43,968 nucleotides of DNA, taken from an uncultured Porphyromonadaceae bacterium. GTDB taxonomy: Bacteria > Bacteroidota > Bacteroidia > Bacteroidales > Muribaculaceae. The stretch's first letter is position 1. Each line of letters begins with the position of its first letter. Of this stretch, positions 1-7,276 are shown one piece after another. The notes below the pieces were generated by a model, which did not search any database, was not told the DNA's origin, and saw only the letters and a list, made by a program, of their open reading frames with translations. Made by a program: the position numbers and the translations under genes. Location of the stretch: contig CAMWUJ010000020.1 in NCBI GenBank assembly GCA_947177405.1, positions 1 through 43,968 on the forward strand, written 5' to 3'.

Positions 1-29
1 AAGCCTGAGTGAAAGCTCAGGCTTTTTTT
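1..29. terminator. Intrinsic terminator of an upstream gene
   Basis: A 9-bp stem (AAGCCTGAG paired with CTCAGGCTT) closes a 6-nt loop and is followed by a run of T. This is a classic rho-independent terminator. It most likely ends a gene lying to the left of the window. The A-rich left arm means it could also work on the minus strand. Confidence 0.85.
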
Positions 30-163
30 ATTGATCTATCCTTATTGATCTCTTTGTTTGTATAATTTAGTAAATACAGCGAAGTTAAACCTTATGCCGC
101 CGATGACCGTGTTGTATATTATTTATTCTTCCTTGAGATGATAAAAATTTTTTAGTTATATTC

Positions 164-194
164 TTTTCCCTTTGCAATTATTTGCTTAAATTTG
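164..194 (+). promoter_or_regulatory. Putative Bacteroidetes-type promoter for the secreted protein gene
   Basis: TAAATTTG at 187-194 matches the Bacteroidetes -7 element TAnnTTTG. The -33 position, 19 nt upstream, reads TTTT at 164-167 and not TTTG, so that half is weak. Transcription would start near 199, giving a leader of about 30 nt before the ATG at 229. Confidence 0.5.
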
Positions 195-228
195 CATTAT
201 TGAATCTAATACACTAAAATCTTTACCT

Positions 229-1791
229 ATGAATAAATTTTTACTTTCAATGGCATTTATTGCCGGTGCTTTCAGCTGGAGTAATGCCGAAACTGTGGTT
301 TTGAAGTCTTCAGAGGCTTCTGATTTTGTCGGCACATTTAGTGAAGAGAAATTGAAAGATGACGGTTCCCTTCAGGAGGCTGCAAAATATCAGCCTATAA
401 GTTCTTTAAAGATCAAAGGATACACGATCTCTTTCTCAAAAGCTGGTGGAGGTACAGAGCCTGCTTTCTATCTGGCTCCTTCTACTCAACCTGATACTGA
501 CCCTCAGATGCGTGTATATAAGAATAACACTATTTCTATTGCCGCTCCTAATGGGGAGTCAATAAGTAAGGTTACTTACGTGGTTAAAGGAAAGACCGAT
601 GGAGTTGAAATGAACGGTAGCTTCGCTGATGGTAAATATACCTGGACTAATGGAACCGGCGGTAATATTCAGATTGTAACTCTTAATGTTACATTAGGTG
701 AAGGGGGAGATACACCCACACCTCCCAATCCTCCTACACCTCCCACTCCTCCGACAGAGGAAAATATCCTGAGTGTGGAAAATGCTGCCGATATTCAGGG
801 TGAGCTTTATGAGGAAGTGATGGGTGATGATGGCAAAGTGAAGAGTGGTCAGAGAGTTCAACCTCTTGAGTCGTTGGAGATAGATGGCTATGTATTCTCT
901 TTCACAAGTGGAACTAATGAAAAGACGGCTCCTGCTTTCTACTGGCCCACTTCTACAAATGCAGACGGTAAGAAATCTATCCGTATTTATGTTGGCAATA
1001 CAATGACTATTACCGCCCCTGCAGGTAAAACCTTCACGTCTCTTGTGTCGACTCCCGATAATAGTTCGGTTGAGACTACCATTTATGCCGGTGAAGCGGT
1101 CAACACCATTACTTATACTGCCACAGGAACTCTCCGTATCAATACTATTAAAGTAGGTACAGGTGAAGTAGAAGTGCCTGAGCAGAAAAAGGGATTCTAT
1201 AAAGGTCTTGAGACAAATGCTGATGACTGGACTCTCGATGTAGGAGAGATTCCTGATGGTTTGAGCTACGTGTGGTCGTATGATTCAAAGTATGGAATTA
1301 AGGCTACAGCATATGTGAATAAAGTGCGTTACGCTACAGATGTATGGGCAATCTCACCCGTGATCGACTTAACTGAAGCTGAGAGTGCCGATCTTAAGTT
1401 CTCCCAGGCTGCTAACTTCCTCTCAGGGAATTTCGATATGATTACTACTGCTATTCGCGAGGAATACGGTGAATGGACTCCTATTACAGTAAGCCCGCTT
1501 CCTTCCGGTGATAGCTGGACATATGTTGACAGCATGGCATCTTTGGTTGATTTCGTTGGAAAGAAGATTCAGATTGGTTTCAATTACAAATCTACCGAAG
1601 AAGTAGCTTCTACTTGGGAAATCAAGAATCTTTCAGTGGAAGGGGCAACTTCAACTTCAGTTCAGGAGATTGAGACTGTAGATACTCCGGCAGAATATTA
1701 TACACTCCAGGGTGTTAAAGTAGCTAATCCCGAAAATGGTATTTTCATCCGCGTTAAGAATGGTAAAGCTACTAAAATATTGATGAAATAA
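229..1791 (+). CDS. Secreted two-repeat protein with a Bacteroidales-type C-terminal tail
   Basis: I do not recognise a named family for the whole protein. A signal peptide covers residues 1-20 (ending SWSNA). Two homologous domains follow, about 24-157 and 181-312. Both contain a YxxSF segment, a 'PAFY' motif, an R-V/I-Y strand and a 'TISIAAPNG / TMTITAPAG' strand. They are separated by a Pro/Thr-rich linker at 161-176. Residues about 330-470 form a third, beta-rich domain reminiscent of 'choice-of-anchor' or jelly-roll domains. The last 30 or so residues (AEYYTLQGVKVANPENG) are the recurrent tail of secreted Bacteroidales proteins, resembling a shortened type IX secretion signal. The gene stands alone between terminators with its own weak promoter. 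An export or surface role is inferred; adhesion or glycan binding is possible, but there is no catalytic motif to support a function. Confidence 0.8.
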   Translation: MNKFLLSMAFIAGAFSWSNAETVVLKSSEASDFVGTFSEEKLKDDGSLQEAAKYQPISSLKIKGYTISFSKAGGGTEPAFYLAPSTQPDTDPQMRVYKNNTISIAAPNGESISKVTYVVKGKTDGVEMNGSFADGKYTWTNGTGGNIQIVTLNVTLGEGGDTPTPPNPPTPPTPPTEENILSVENAADIQGELYEEVMGDDGKVKSGQRVQPLESLEIDGYVFSFTSGTNEKTAPAFYWPTSTNADGKKSIRIYVGNTMTITAPAGKTFTSLVSTPDNSSVETTIYAGEAVNTITYTATGTLRINTIKVGTGEVEVPEQKKGFYKGLETNADDWTLDVGEIPDGLSYVWSYDSKYGIKATAYVNKVRYATDVWAISPVIDLTEAESADLKFSQAANFLSGNFDMITTAIREEYGEWTPITVSPLPSGDSWTYVDSMASLVDFVGKKIQIGFNYKSTEEVASTWEIKNLSVEGATSTSVQEIETVDTPAEYYTLQGVKVANPENGIFIRVKNGKATKILMK

Positions 1792-1811
1792 AAATAGGTC
1801 ATAAATATGAT

Positions 1812-1850
1812 AAAAAGGATATGCCGGCCGATTGGTTGGCATATCTTTTT
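1812..1850 (+). terminator. Intrinsic terminator after the secreted protein gene
   Basis: GATATGCC pairs with GGCATATC. The stem is extended by AAAAAG against CTTTTT with one bulged G, and the right arm runs into TTTTTAATT. It lies 20 nt after the stop codon and isolates this gene from the asparaginase unit. Confidence 0.85.
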
Positions 1851-1926
1851 AATTAGTGTATATTTTTTCATTATAATGCATAATAATGGGAAAATGAATG
1901 TGGATTTTAAATGCACTAAAAGATAA

Positions 1927-1958
1927 TTTGGAATATTGATATTAATTATCTATATTTG
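1927..1958 (+). promoter_or_regulatory. Bacteroidetes-type promoter for ansA
   Basis: TTTG at 1927-1930, a 20-nt spacer and TATATTTG at 1951-1958 match the Bacteroidetes housekeeping consensus (TTTG, 19-21 nt, TAnnTTTG) exactly. The predicted start near 1963 leaves a leader of about 18 nt before the ATG at 1981. Confidence 0.8.
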
Positions 1959-1980
1959 CGCATAGAAACACGCCATAACC

Positions 1981-3036
1981 ATGAATACGAACACCACAGG
2001 ATCAACCAGACCCCGGATCCTGATGATCTATACCGGGGGAACTATCGGCATGAAAGAAAATGTCGAGACGGGAGCTCTTGAGCCTTTTGATTTCAATCAT
2101 CTTCTTGAAAATGTGCCGAGAATAAAGCGATTGGCTTATGATATTGATAACTATCAATTTGAAGATCCTATAGATTCTTCAGCTATGGAGCCTGCCCATT
2201 GGCAACAGATAGCACGTGTTGTAGAGAATAACTACGATAGTTATGATGGATTTGTGGTTCTTCATGGCACTGATACGATGGCTTATACAGCTTCGGCTCT
2301 CAGCTTTATGTTTGAGAATCTAAGAAAACCTGTAGTAATTACCGGAAGTCAGCTTCCAATCGGAGAGGTGCGCACTGATGGCGAAGAAAATCTTATCACG
2401 GCACTCCAGATCGCTGCTGCCAAGGATCTGAATGGAGAGCCGGTGGTGCAGGAGGTGGCTATATTGTTCGAGGACTATCTTTGGAGAGGTAACCGCGCCA
2501 CAAAACATTCTTCGGATAATTTCAATGCTTTCAAGAGTAGTAATTATCCACGTTTGGCAAAAGTGGGGCTTGGAATCACCTATAGGAGAGAAGTTATGTG
2601 GAGAAATCCCGGCCATGACCCTTTCCATGTGAAATATGGTATGGATACTAATGTGGCTTACATGGATCTTTTCCCGGGAATAAATGAAAATTTCGTGCGT
2701 CATCTCCTTTCTGCACCCGGACTTAAGGGTGTGGTGATGAAAACGTTCGGTTCCGGTAATGGCCCGACGGCTCCTTGGTTCCTTGATGCTGTGAAGAAAG
2801 CGATCGACAAAGGTTTGGTTATTGTAAATGTGTCGCAATGTGAAAACGGCACCGTGCTCCCCACAAGATATGGAGCCGGGTTCGGACTTGAAAAGGCCGG
2901 TGTGATTTCAGGTCATGATCTTACTTCAGAAGCTGCCATTACCAAACTGATGTTTCTTTTCGGACAGGGTATGTCATCGGATGAAGTGAAAGTGGCGATG
3001 GAACATTCCTTATCAGGGGAGATGAATGAACAATAA
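1981..3036 (+). CDS. ansA: Type I (cytoplasmic) L-asparaginase
   Basis: Hydrolyses L-asparagine to aspartate and ammonia. The amidase nucleophile motif TGGTIGM is at residues 18-24, with Thr21 as the likely nucleophile. The second signature, HGTDTM, is at 95-100 and supplies the Thr97/Asp98 pair. The 351-residue length and the lack of a signal peptide fit the cytoplasmic AnsA class and not the periplasmic type II enzyme. A clear promoter lies just upstream. The MATE exporter gene starts 18 nt downstream, so the two are probably cotranscribed. Assignment to asparaginase is firm. Substrate preference for Asn over Gln is taken from the family. Confidence 0.95.
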   Translation: MNTNTTGSTRPRILMIYTGGTIGMKENVETGALEPFDFNHLLENVPRIKRLAYDIDNYQFEDPIDSSAMEPAHWQQIARVVENNYDSYDGFVVLHGTDTMAYTASALSFMFENLRKPVVITGSQLPIGEVRTDGEENLITALQIAAAKDLNGEPVVQEVAILFEDYLWRGNRATKHSSDNFNAFKSSNYPRLAKVGLGITYRREVMWRNPGHDPFHVKYGMDTNVAYMDLFPGINENFVRHLLSAPGLKGVVMKTFGSGNGPTAPWFLDAVKKAIDKGLVIVNVSQCENGTVLPTRYGAGFGLEKAGVISGHDLTSEAAITKLMFLFGQGMSSDEVKVAMEHSLSGEMNEQ

Positions 3037-3054
3037 AATCAAAACTAAAACCAT

Positions 3055-4440
3055 TTGGACCTAAATATTAATCTGAACAAGGAGATATTGCGACTTGCGG
3101 CACCGGCGATTATCAATAATATCACGGTGCCGCTCTTGGGTCTTTGTGACACTGCTATTGCCGGCCATCTGGGGGCAGCATCTTATCTGGGAGCCATTGC
3201 GGTTGGGTCGATGATGCTTAATGTGTTTTTCTGGCTCGCCGGCTTTTTACGGATGGGTACAACAGGACTTACAGCACGCAGTCTGGGACGTGGCAGCATA
3301 AGGCAATGCAAGGAAGTGTTGAGGAAATCAATGATGATGGTCTGTATCATTTCCATTGTTGTGATAATGGCGCGTAGTCCTCTACTGGATACTCTTCTAT
3401 ATCTAATCAAACCATCTGAAGATTCAGCACGTCTGGCAGGACTATATTTTAGTATTGGAGTGTGGTGGGTGCCGGCACAGCTGATTATAATGACTGTAAG
3501 CGGATGGTTCATCGGTTTGCAATCCACAGTTGTGCCAATGACAATCGCCATCTTTACCAATGTCATAAATATCGTACTTTCAATACTGTTCGCATTCGTT
3601 CTTCATAAAGGTTTTGAGGGCATAGCTTTCGGCACTTTATGTGCCAACTGGATTGGAGCATTAGCCGCAATCATTTGGGCATTGAGTCGATACAGGAGAC
3701 TGGAGAATAGATTCACAAATACCATCTCCAATGGAGCAGGAAAAAACAGAGAAGAGAAGAATGAAAGTGGCCCCGGGCACGGCAATTATATTGGTGAAAC
3801 GAGGATAAGATGGCGCGAACTCTTCTCTGTAAACGGAGCCTTATTCGTTCGTTCGGCTTGCATAATGGCTGTCACTCTAACGGTCACCTCGGTCGGGGCG
3901 AGATTGGGAGAACTCACGTTGGCGGCAAATGCGGTGATAATGCAATTTTTCTTTTTCTTCTCATATTTTATGGACGGATTCGCATTCAGTGGAGAAGCTT
4001 TAGTCGGGAAATTCAATGGTATGCGCAGACCGGACATGGTGGTGAAAACGATGTCGGCCCTCTGCAAATGGGGAGGAGGGATGGCGTTGGTGTTCTTCAT
4101 TATCTATTTGTTCGGAAACCGTGAGATAACATCCCTTCTCACAGACACCGAGATTGTGCGACAAGAAATAGAACATTTCAGGATATGGATTCTGCTTCTG
4201 CCACCGGTTACGGTTTCAGCCTTCATATTCGATGGAATATTTGTTGGACTTACTCGTACACGAGACATGATGTGGGTGACCATTGCCGGGGCTTTTTCAT
4301 TTTTCACAATCCTCTTTATAACCGGATTGGAAATGAACAACAACCTTTTATGGGGTGCTTTTGAAACCTATCTCTTTATTCGGGGAGCCGCTTTGGCTGC
4401 AATATTTGTAAATTATTTCAAGAAAGAGGTTCGAAATTAG
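3055..4440 (+). CDS. MATE family multidrug/metabolite exporter (DinF-like)
   Basis: An inner-membrane, cation-coupled exporter of about 12 helices and 461 residues. The N-terminus (NKEILRLAAPAIINNITVPL, then GLCDTAIAGHLG) is characteristic of DinF/NorM-type MATE proteins, and a second MATE half begins at about residue 255. The start is TTG: an in-frame stop lies 6 nt upstream of it, and the next in-frame Met is about 50 residues in, which would remove helix 1. The central cytoplasmic loop carries a hydrophilic segment of roughly 30 residues, rich in Asn, Lys, Glu and Gly (about 222-252). It lies 18 nt after ansA. Substrate is unknown. Confidence 0.9.
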   Translation: MDLNINLNKEILRLAAPAIINNITVPLLGLCDTAIAGHLGAASYLGAIAVGSMMLNVFFWLAGFLRMGTTGLTARSLGRGSIRQCKEVLRKSMMMVCIISIVVIMARSPLLDTLLYLIKPSEDSARLAGLYFSIGVWWVPAQLIIMTVSGWFIGLQSTVVPMTIAIFTNVINIVLSILFAFVLHKGFEGIAFGTLCANWIGALAAIIWALSRYRRLENRFTNTISNGAGKNREEKNESGPGHGNYIGETRIRWRELFSVNGALFVRSACIMAVTLTVTSVGARLGELTLAANAVIMQFFFFFSYFMDGFAFSGEALVGKFNGMRRPDMVVKTMSALCKWGGGMALVFFIIYLFGNREITSLLTDTEIVRQEIEHFRIWILLLPPVTVSAFIFDGIFVGLTRTRDMMWVTIAGAFSFFTILFITGLEMNNNLLWGAFETYLFIRGAALAAIFVNYFKKEVRN

Positions 4441-4460
4441 GATAAAAAGGATTATATTTG
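4430..4460 (+). promoter_or_regulatory. Putative promoter for the DUF3822-rsmD pair
   Basis: TATATTTG at 4453-4460 is a perfect -7 element. At 19 nt upstream the -33 position reads TTCG (4430-4433), one base off TTTG. The -33 element overlaps the last codons of the MATE gene. Transcription would start near 4465, about 40 nt before the TTG start at 4505. Confidence 0.6.
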
Positions 4461-4504
4461 TAGTGAAATAGAAAATTAGCAAATAAACAGTTAAAAAACT
4501 TCAA

Positions 4505-5341
4505 TTGGAAGATTCTTCAACATATAGGGCAGTCAGGATAGATGACACAGCTAATTGGCGGCTTATAATCAACATGAGCCGGACCGGCATGTCAGCTTAT
4601 CTGAAAAATGAAGAGGATCCCATGGATCCGGTCATCACAATCTTTTCACATAACTGGACACGAGATGACGATAGTCTTCTGAGAAAAATCGAGACCGTGG
4701 TTTATGATCATCCTCAGCTTCTTGATGATTTTTCTACAGAGATAATAATAAATACCGAGAGGGCATTATGGATTCCACGCAGGATAGTGGAGCCGGCTCC
4801 CGGAAAAGAGGACGATGGCATTGAAAGAGATGAGACCGACCTTTATAACATCGCCTACAATGCAGAGCCGGAGGATATCTTCACCGATGAGATTGATGAT
4901 AAGATATGTGTGTATAGTATGGTGGCCGGTCTTCAATCTTTTATCCGGCGCACTCTTCCCGGTGCACGCACGTGGTGTCAGCAGACACTGGCTGTGAGAC
5001 GTTTTTCGGAACAAGTGTCAGATATGCCTCGGCTTTATGTGGATATACGTGATGAAGAGGCTGATTATTACGGCTTTGATGGAAAGAAACTATTGTTTGC
5101 CGCAACTCACGGCTGGCGCGATAAAATGGATATAGTTTACCACATATACAATTTCATGGAGCTTTGGCATCTTGACCATTCGGATACACAGGTGATGGTT
5201 TCGGGCAAGAAGGAGATACGTAACGAGCTTATGAAAATTCTTAGAAATCAGCTTCAGTATGTGATGTTGACTATGCTTCCTTCTTCAGTGTCGAAATCGG
5301 ATCTTCCTGTGGCTGTAGGTCTTGTGATTGCCAGAAGATAG
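4505..5341 (+). CDS. DUF3822 family protein
   Basis: A 278-residue soluble protein with no signal peptide, resembling the DUF3822 family, which in Bacteroidetes commonly sits directly before rsmD. Members have an actin-like/ASKHA-type fold by family description; biochemical function is unknown to me. The start is TTG: an in-frame TAA lies about 20 nt upstream, and the next Met (residue 24) would cut into the conserved N-terminal strand (NWRLIINMSRTGMSAYL). The -7 promoter element 45 nt upstream supports this start. It precedes rsmD by 29 nt, so a role linked to ribosome or RNA modification is possible, but this is only inferred from position. Confidence 0.8.
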   Translation: MEDSSTYRAVRIDDTANWRLIINMSRTGMSAYLKNEEDPMDPVITIFSHNWTRDDDSLLRKIETVVYDHPQLLDDFSTEIIINTERALWIPRRIVEPAPGKEDDGIERDETDLYNIAYNAEPEDIFTDEIDDKICVYSMVAGLQSFIRRTLPGARTWCQQTLAVRRFSEQVSDMPRLYVDIRDEEADYYGFDGKKLLFAATHGWRDKMDIVYHIYNFMELWHLDHSDTQVMVSGKKEIRNELMKILRNQLQYVMLTMLPSSVSKSDLPVAVGLVIARR

Positions 5342-5370
5342 AATTAATAATTGGGGCAAAAGGATAAAAT

Positions 5371-5952
5371 ATGAGAATAATACGAGGGAAATACGGGAAA
5401 AGACGTTTTGAAGTGCCTAAAAATATAACGGCCCGGCCCACCACTGATTTTGCCCGCGAGAATCTCTTTAATGTGATAGAGAATCTCACAGATCTTGAAG
5501 GTAAGAGCGCATTGGATCTCTTTGCCGGGACGGGAGCTGTGAGCTGGGAGTTCGTTAGCAGAGGATGTGGTGAGGTCACAGCTGTCGAGCAGGCTCGCGT
5601 ACAGGCTATGTTTATCAAGAGCGTGAAAGAGAAGCTTGGCGACACCGTCTTGAAGCTAATCAAGGGAGATGTATTCATCTTTCTCGAAAGAGCTAAAGAG
5701 AGTTATGACATCATCTTTGCCGATCCTCCTTATAATCATCCTCGGTTTGCGGAGATTCCCGGTAAAATTCTAAATTCCAAAGCTGTCGGGCCCGGTACAC
5801 TGGTAATAATCGAGCATAATAAAGATCATGACTTCAGCCGTCTTCCGGGATTCAGGCGACATCTGGCCTACGGAAGTGTGAACTTCTCAATCTTTGAGAT
5901 TGAAGGCGATGAGAAGTCGGGTACACCCGACAAGACTATGACCGAAGAATAG
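5371..5952 (+). CDS. rsmD: 16S rRNA (guanine(966)-N2)-methyltransferase
   Basis: Methylates the N2 of G966 in 16S rRNA of the small subunit, using S-adenosylmethionine. The N-terminus MRIIRGKYGKRRF is the typical RsmD start. The SAM-binding motif I, DLFAGTGAV, begins at Asp49. The catalytic amino-methylase motif DPPY is at residues 118-121. The length of 193 residues is normal for the family. It is downstream of the DUF3822 gene and probably in the same unit; ribBA follows after 50 nt. Confidence 0.93.
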   Translation: MRIIRGKYGKRRFEVPKNITARPTTDFARENLFNVIENLTDLEGKSALDLFAGTGAVSWEFVSRGCGEVTAVEQARVQAMFIKSVKEKLGDTVLKLIKGDVFIFLERAKESYDIIFADPPYNHPRFAEIPGKILNSKAVGPGTLVIIEHNKDHDFSRLPGFRRHLAYGSVNFSIFEIEGDEKSGTPDKTMTEE

Positions 5953-6002
5953 AAAATTTTGTGATCAGGTCTGATTCAATAAACTTAGAAAAATATTGAA
6001 AC

Positions 6003-7208
6003 ATGATAAAATTAGATAGAATCGAAGATGCGTTGGAAGATTTCCGACAGGGAAAGTTTGTAATTGTAGTTGACGACGAGGATCGCGAGAATGAAGGCGA
6101 CCTTATAATAGCGGCCGAGAAGGTGACTCCCGAAGATGTCAACTTTATGCTGAAGAACGCCAGAGGCGTGCTCTGCGTGCCCATCACTCTGGAGCGCTGC
6201 AAGGAGCTTGATCTTGCGCCTCAGGTGAGCGACAACACATCTGTGCTGGGCACTCCTTTTACAGTCACCGTAGATAAACTTGAAGGATGTTCCACCGGTG
6301 TATCGATCGAAGACCGTGCCGCCACCATTCGCGCATTGGCTGATCCGGCATCAACTCCAGCCACTTTCGGGCGCCCGGGGCATATCAACCCTCTCTACGC
6401 ACAGGACAGGGGTGTGCTTCAACGTGCAGGACATACAGAGGCCGGAGTGGATATGGCTCGTCTGGCCGGGCTTGAACCCACTGCAGCCCTTATGGAGATC
6501 ATGAGTGATGACGGAAGCATGGCGCGTCTGCCTGAGCTTCGTCAGAAAGCGGATGAATGGGGTCTAAAACTTATCAGTATCCGTGATCTCATAGAATATC
6601 GTCTTAAGAACGATACTCTTGTGGAGCGAGGCGAAGAGGTGGATCTCCCCACTCAATACGGTCATTTCCGTCTTATCCCCTTCCGTCAGAAAGATAACGG
6701 TCTTGAACATATTGCGCTCATAAAAGGAGATGTGGCTGATGGTGAACCGGTTCTGGTGCGTGTCCATTCCTCATGCATGACAGGAGACATCTTCGGATCC
6801 AAGAGATGCGAGTGTGGCGAACAGCTTCATCTTGCCATGCAAGCAATTGAGAAAGAGGGTCGAGGTGCCGTGATATATTTAAATCAAGAAGGTCGAGGTA
6901 TTGGTCTGATGGATAAGATACGCGCCTACAAACTTCAGGAAAATGGTTACGACACCGTGGATGCAAATCTTCATCTGGGCCATAAAGCTGATGAGAGGGA
7001 TTATGGAGTGGGAGCCAATATCCTTCATTCCTTAGGTATTAAGAAGATGCGTCTCATGAGCAATAATCCCGTGAAGAGAATCGGTCTTGAGGGATTCGGA
7101 ATTGAAATCACAGAGAACGTCCCCCTTGAAGTGGAACCGAATGAATATAACGCAAAGTATATGCACACCAAGAAAGAGAGAATGGGGCATATCTTGAAAA
7201 TGAGCTGA
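6003..7208 (+). CDS. ribBA: Bifunctional 3,4-dihydroxy-2-butanone-4-phosphate synthase / GTP cyclohydrolase II
   Basis: Catalyses the two entry reactions of riboflavin synthesis. Residues 1 to about 200 form the RibB domain, which makes 3,4-dihydroxy-2-butanone 4-phosphate from ribulose 5-phosphate. It has the acidic metal-binding motif [10 protein letters not shown] and the [14 protein letters not shown] segment. Residues about 205-401 form the RibA domain, which opens GTP. Its zinc ligands are Cys258, Cys269 and Cys271 (spacing as in E. coli RibA), followed by [16 protein letters not shown]. Both domains look intact, so it should be bifunctional. No FMN riboswitch is apparent in the 50-nt upstream gap. 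No other rib genes are in the window. Confidence 0.96.
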   Translation: MIKLDRIEDALEDFRQGKFVIVVDDEDRENEGDLIIAAEKVTPEDVNFMLKNARGVLCVPITLERCKELDLAPQVSDNTSVLGTPFTVTVDKLEGCSTGVSIEDRAATIRALADPASTPATFGRPGHINPLYAQDRGVLQRAGHTEAGVDMARLAGLEPTAALMEIMSDDGSMARLPELRQKADEWGLKLISIRDLIEYRLKNDTLVERGEEVDLPTQYGHFRLIPFRQKDNGLEHIALIKGDVADGEPVLVRVHSSCMTGDIFGSKRCECGEQLHLAMQAIEKEGRGAVIYLNQEGRGIGLMDKIRAYKLQENGYDTVDANLHLGHKADERDYGVGANILHSLGIKKMRLMSNNPVKRIGLEGFGIEITENVPLEVEPNEYNAKYMHTKKERMGHILKMS

Positions 7209-7276
7209 TCCCGGATAGGTAACTGCGAATTTAAATCAGTAACAATGAATATATAAGGATAGCATTGAATCAAGCA

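Noticed and set aside
5953..6002. FMN riboswitch before ribBA
   Set aside because: The 50-nt gap is too short for the element and lacks its conserved segments.
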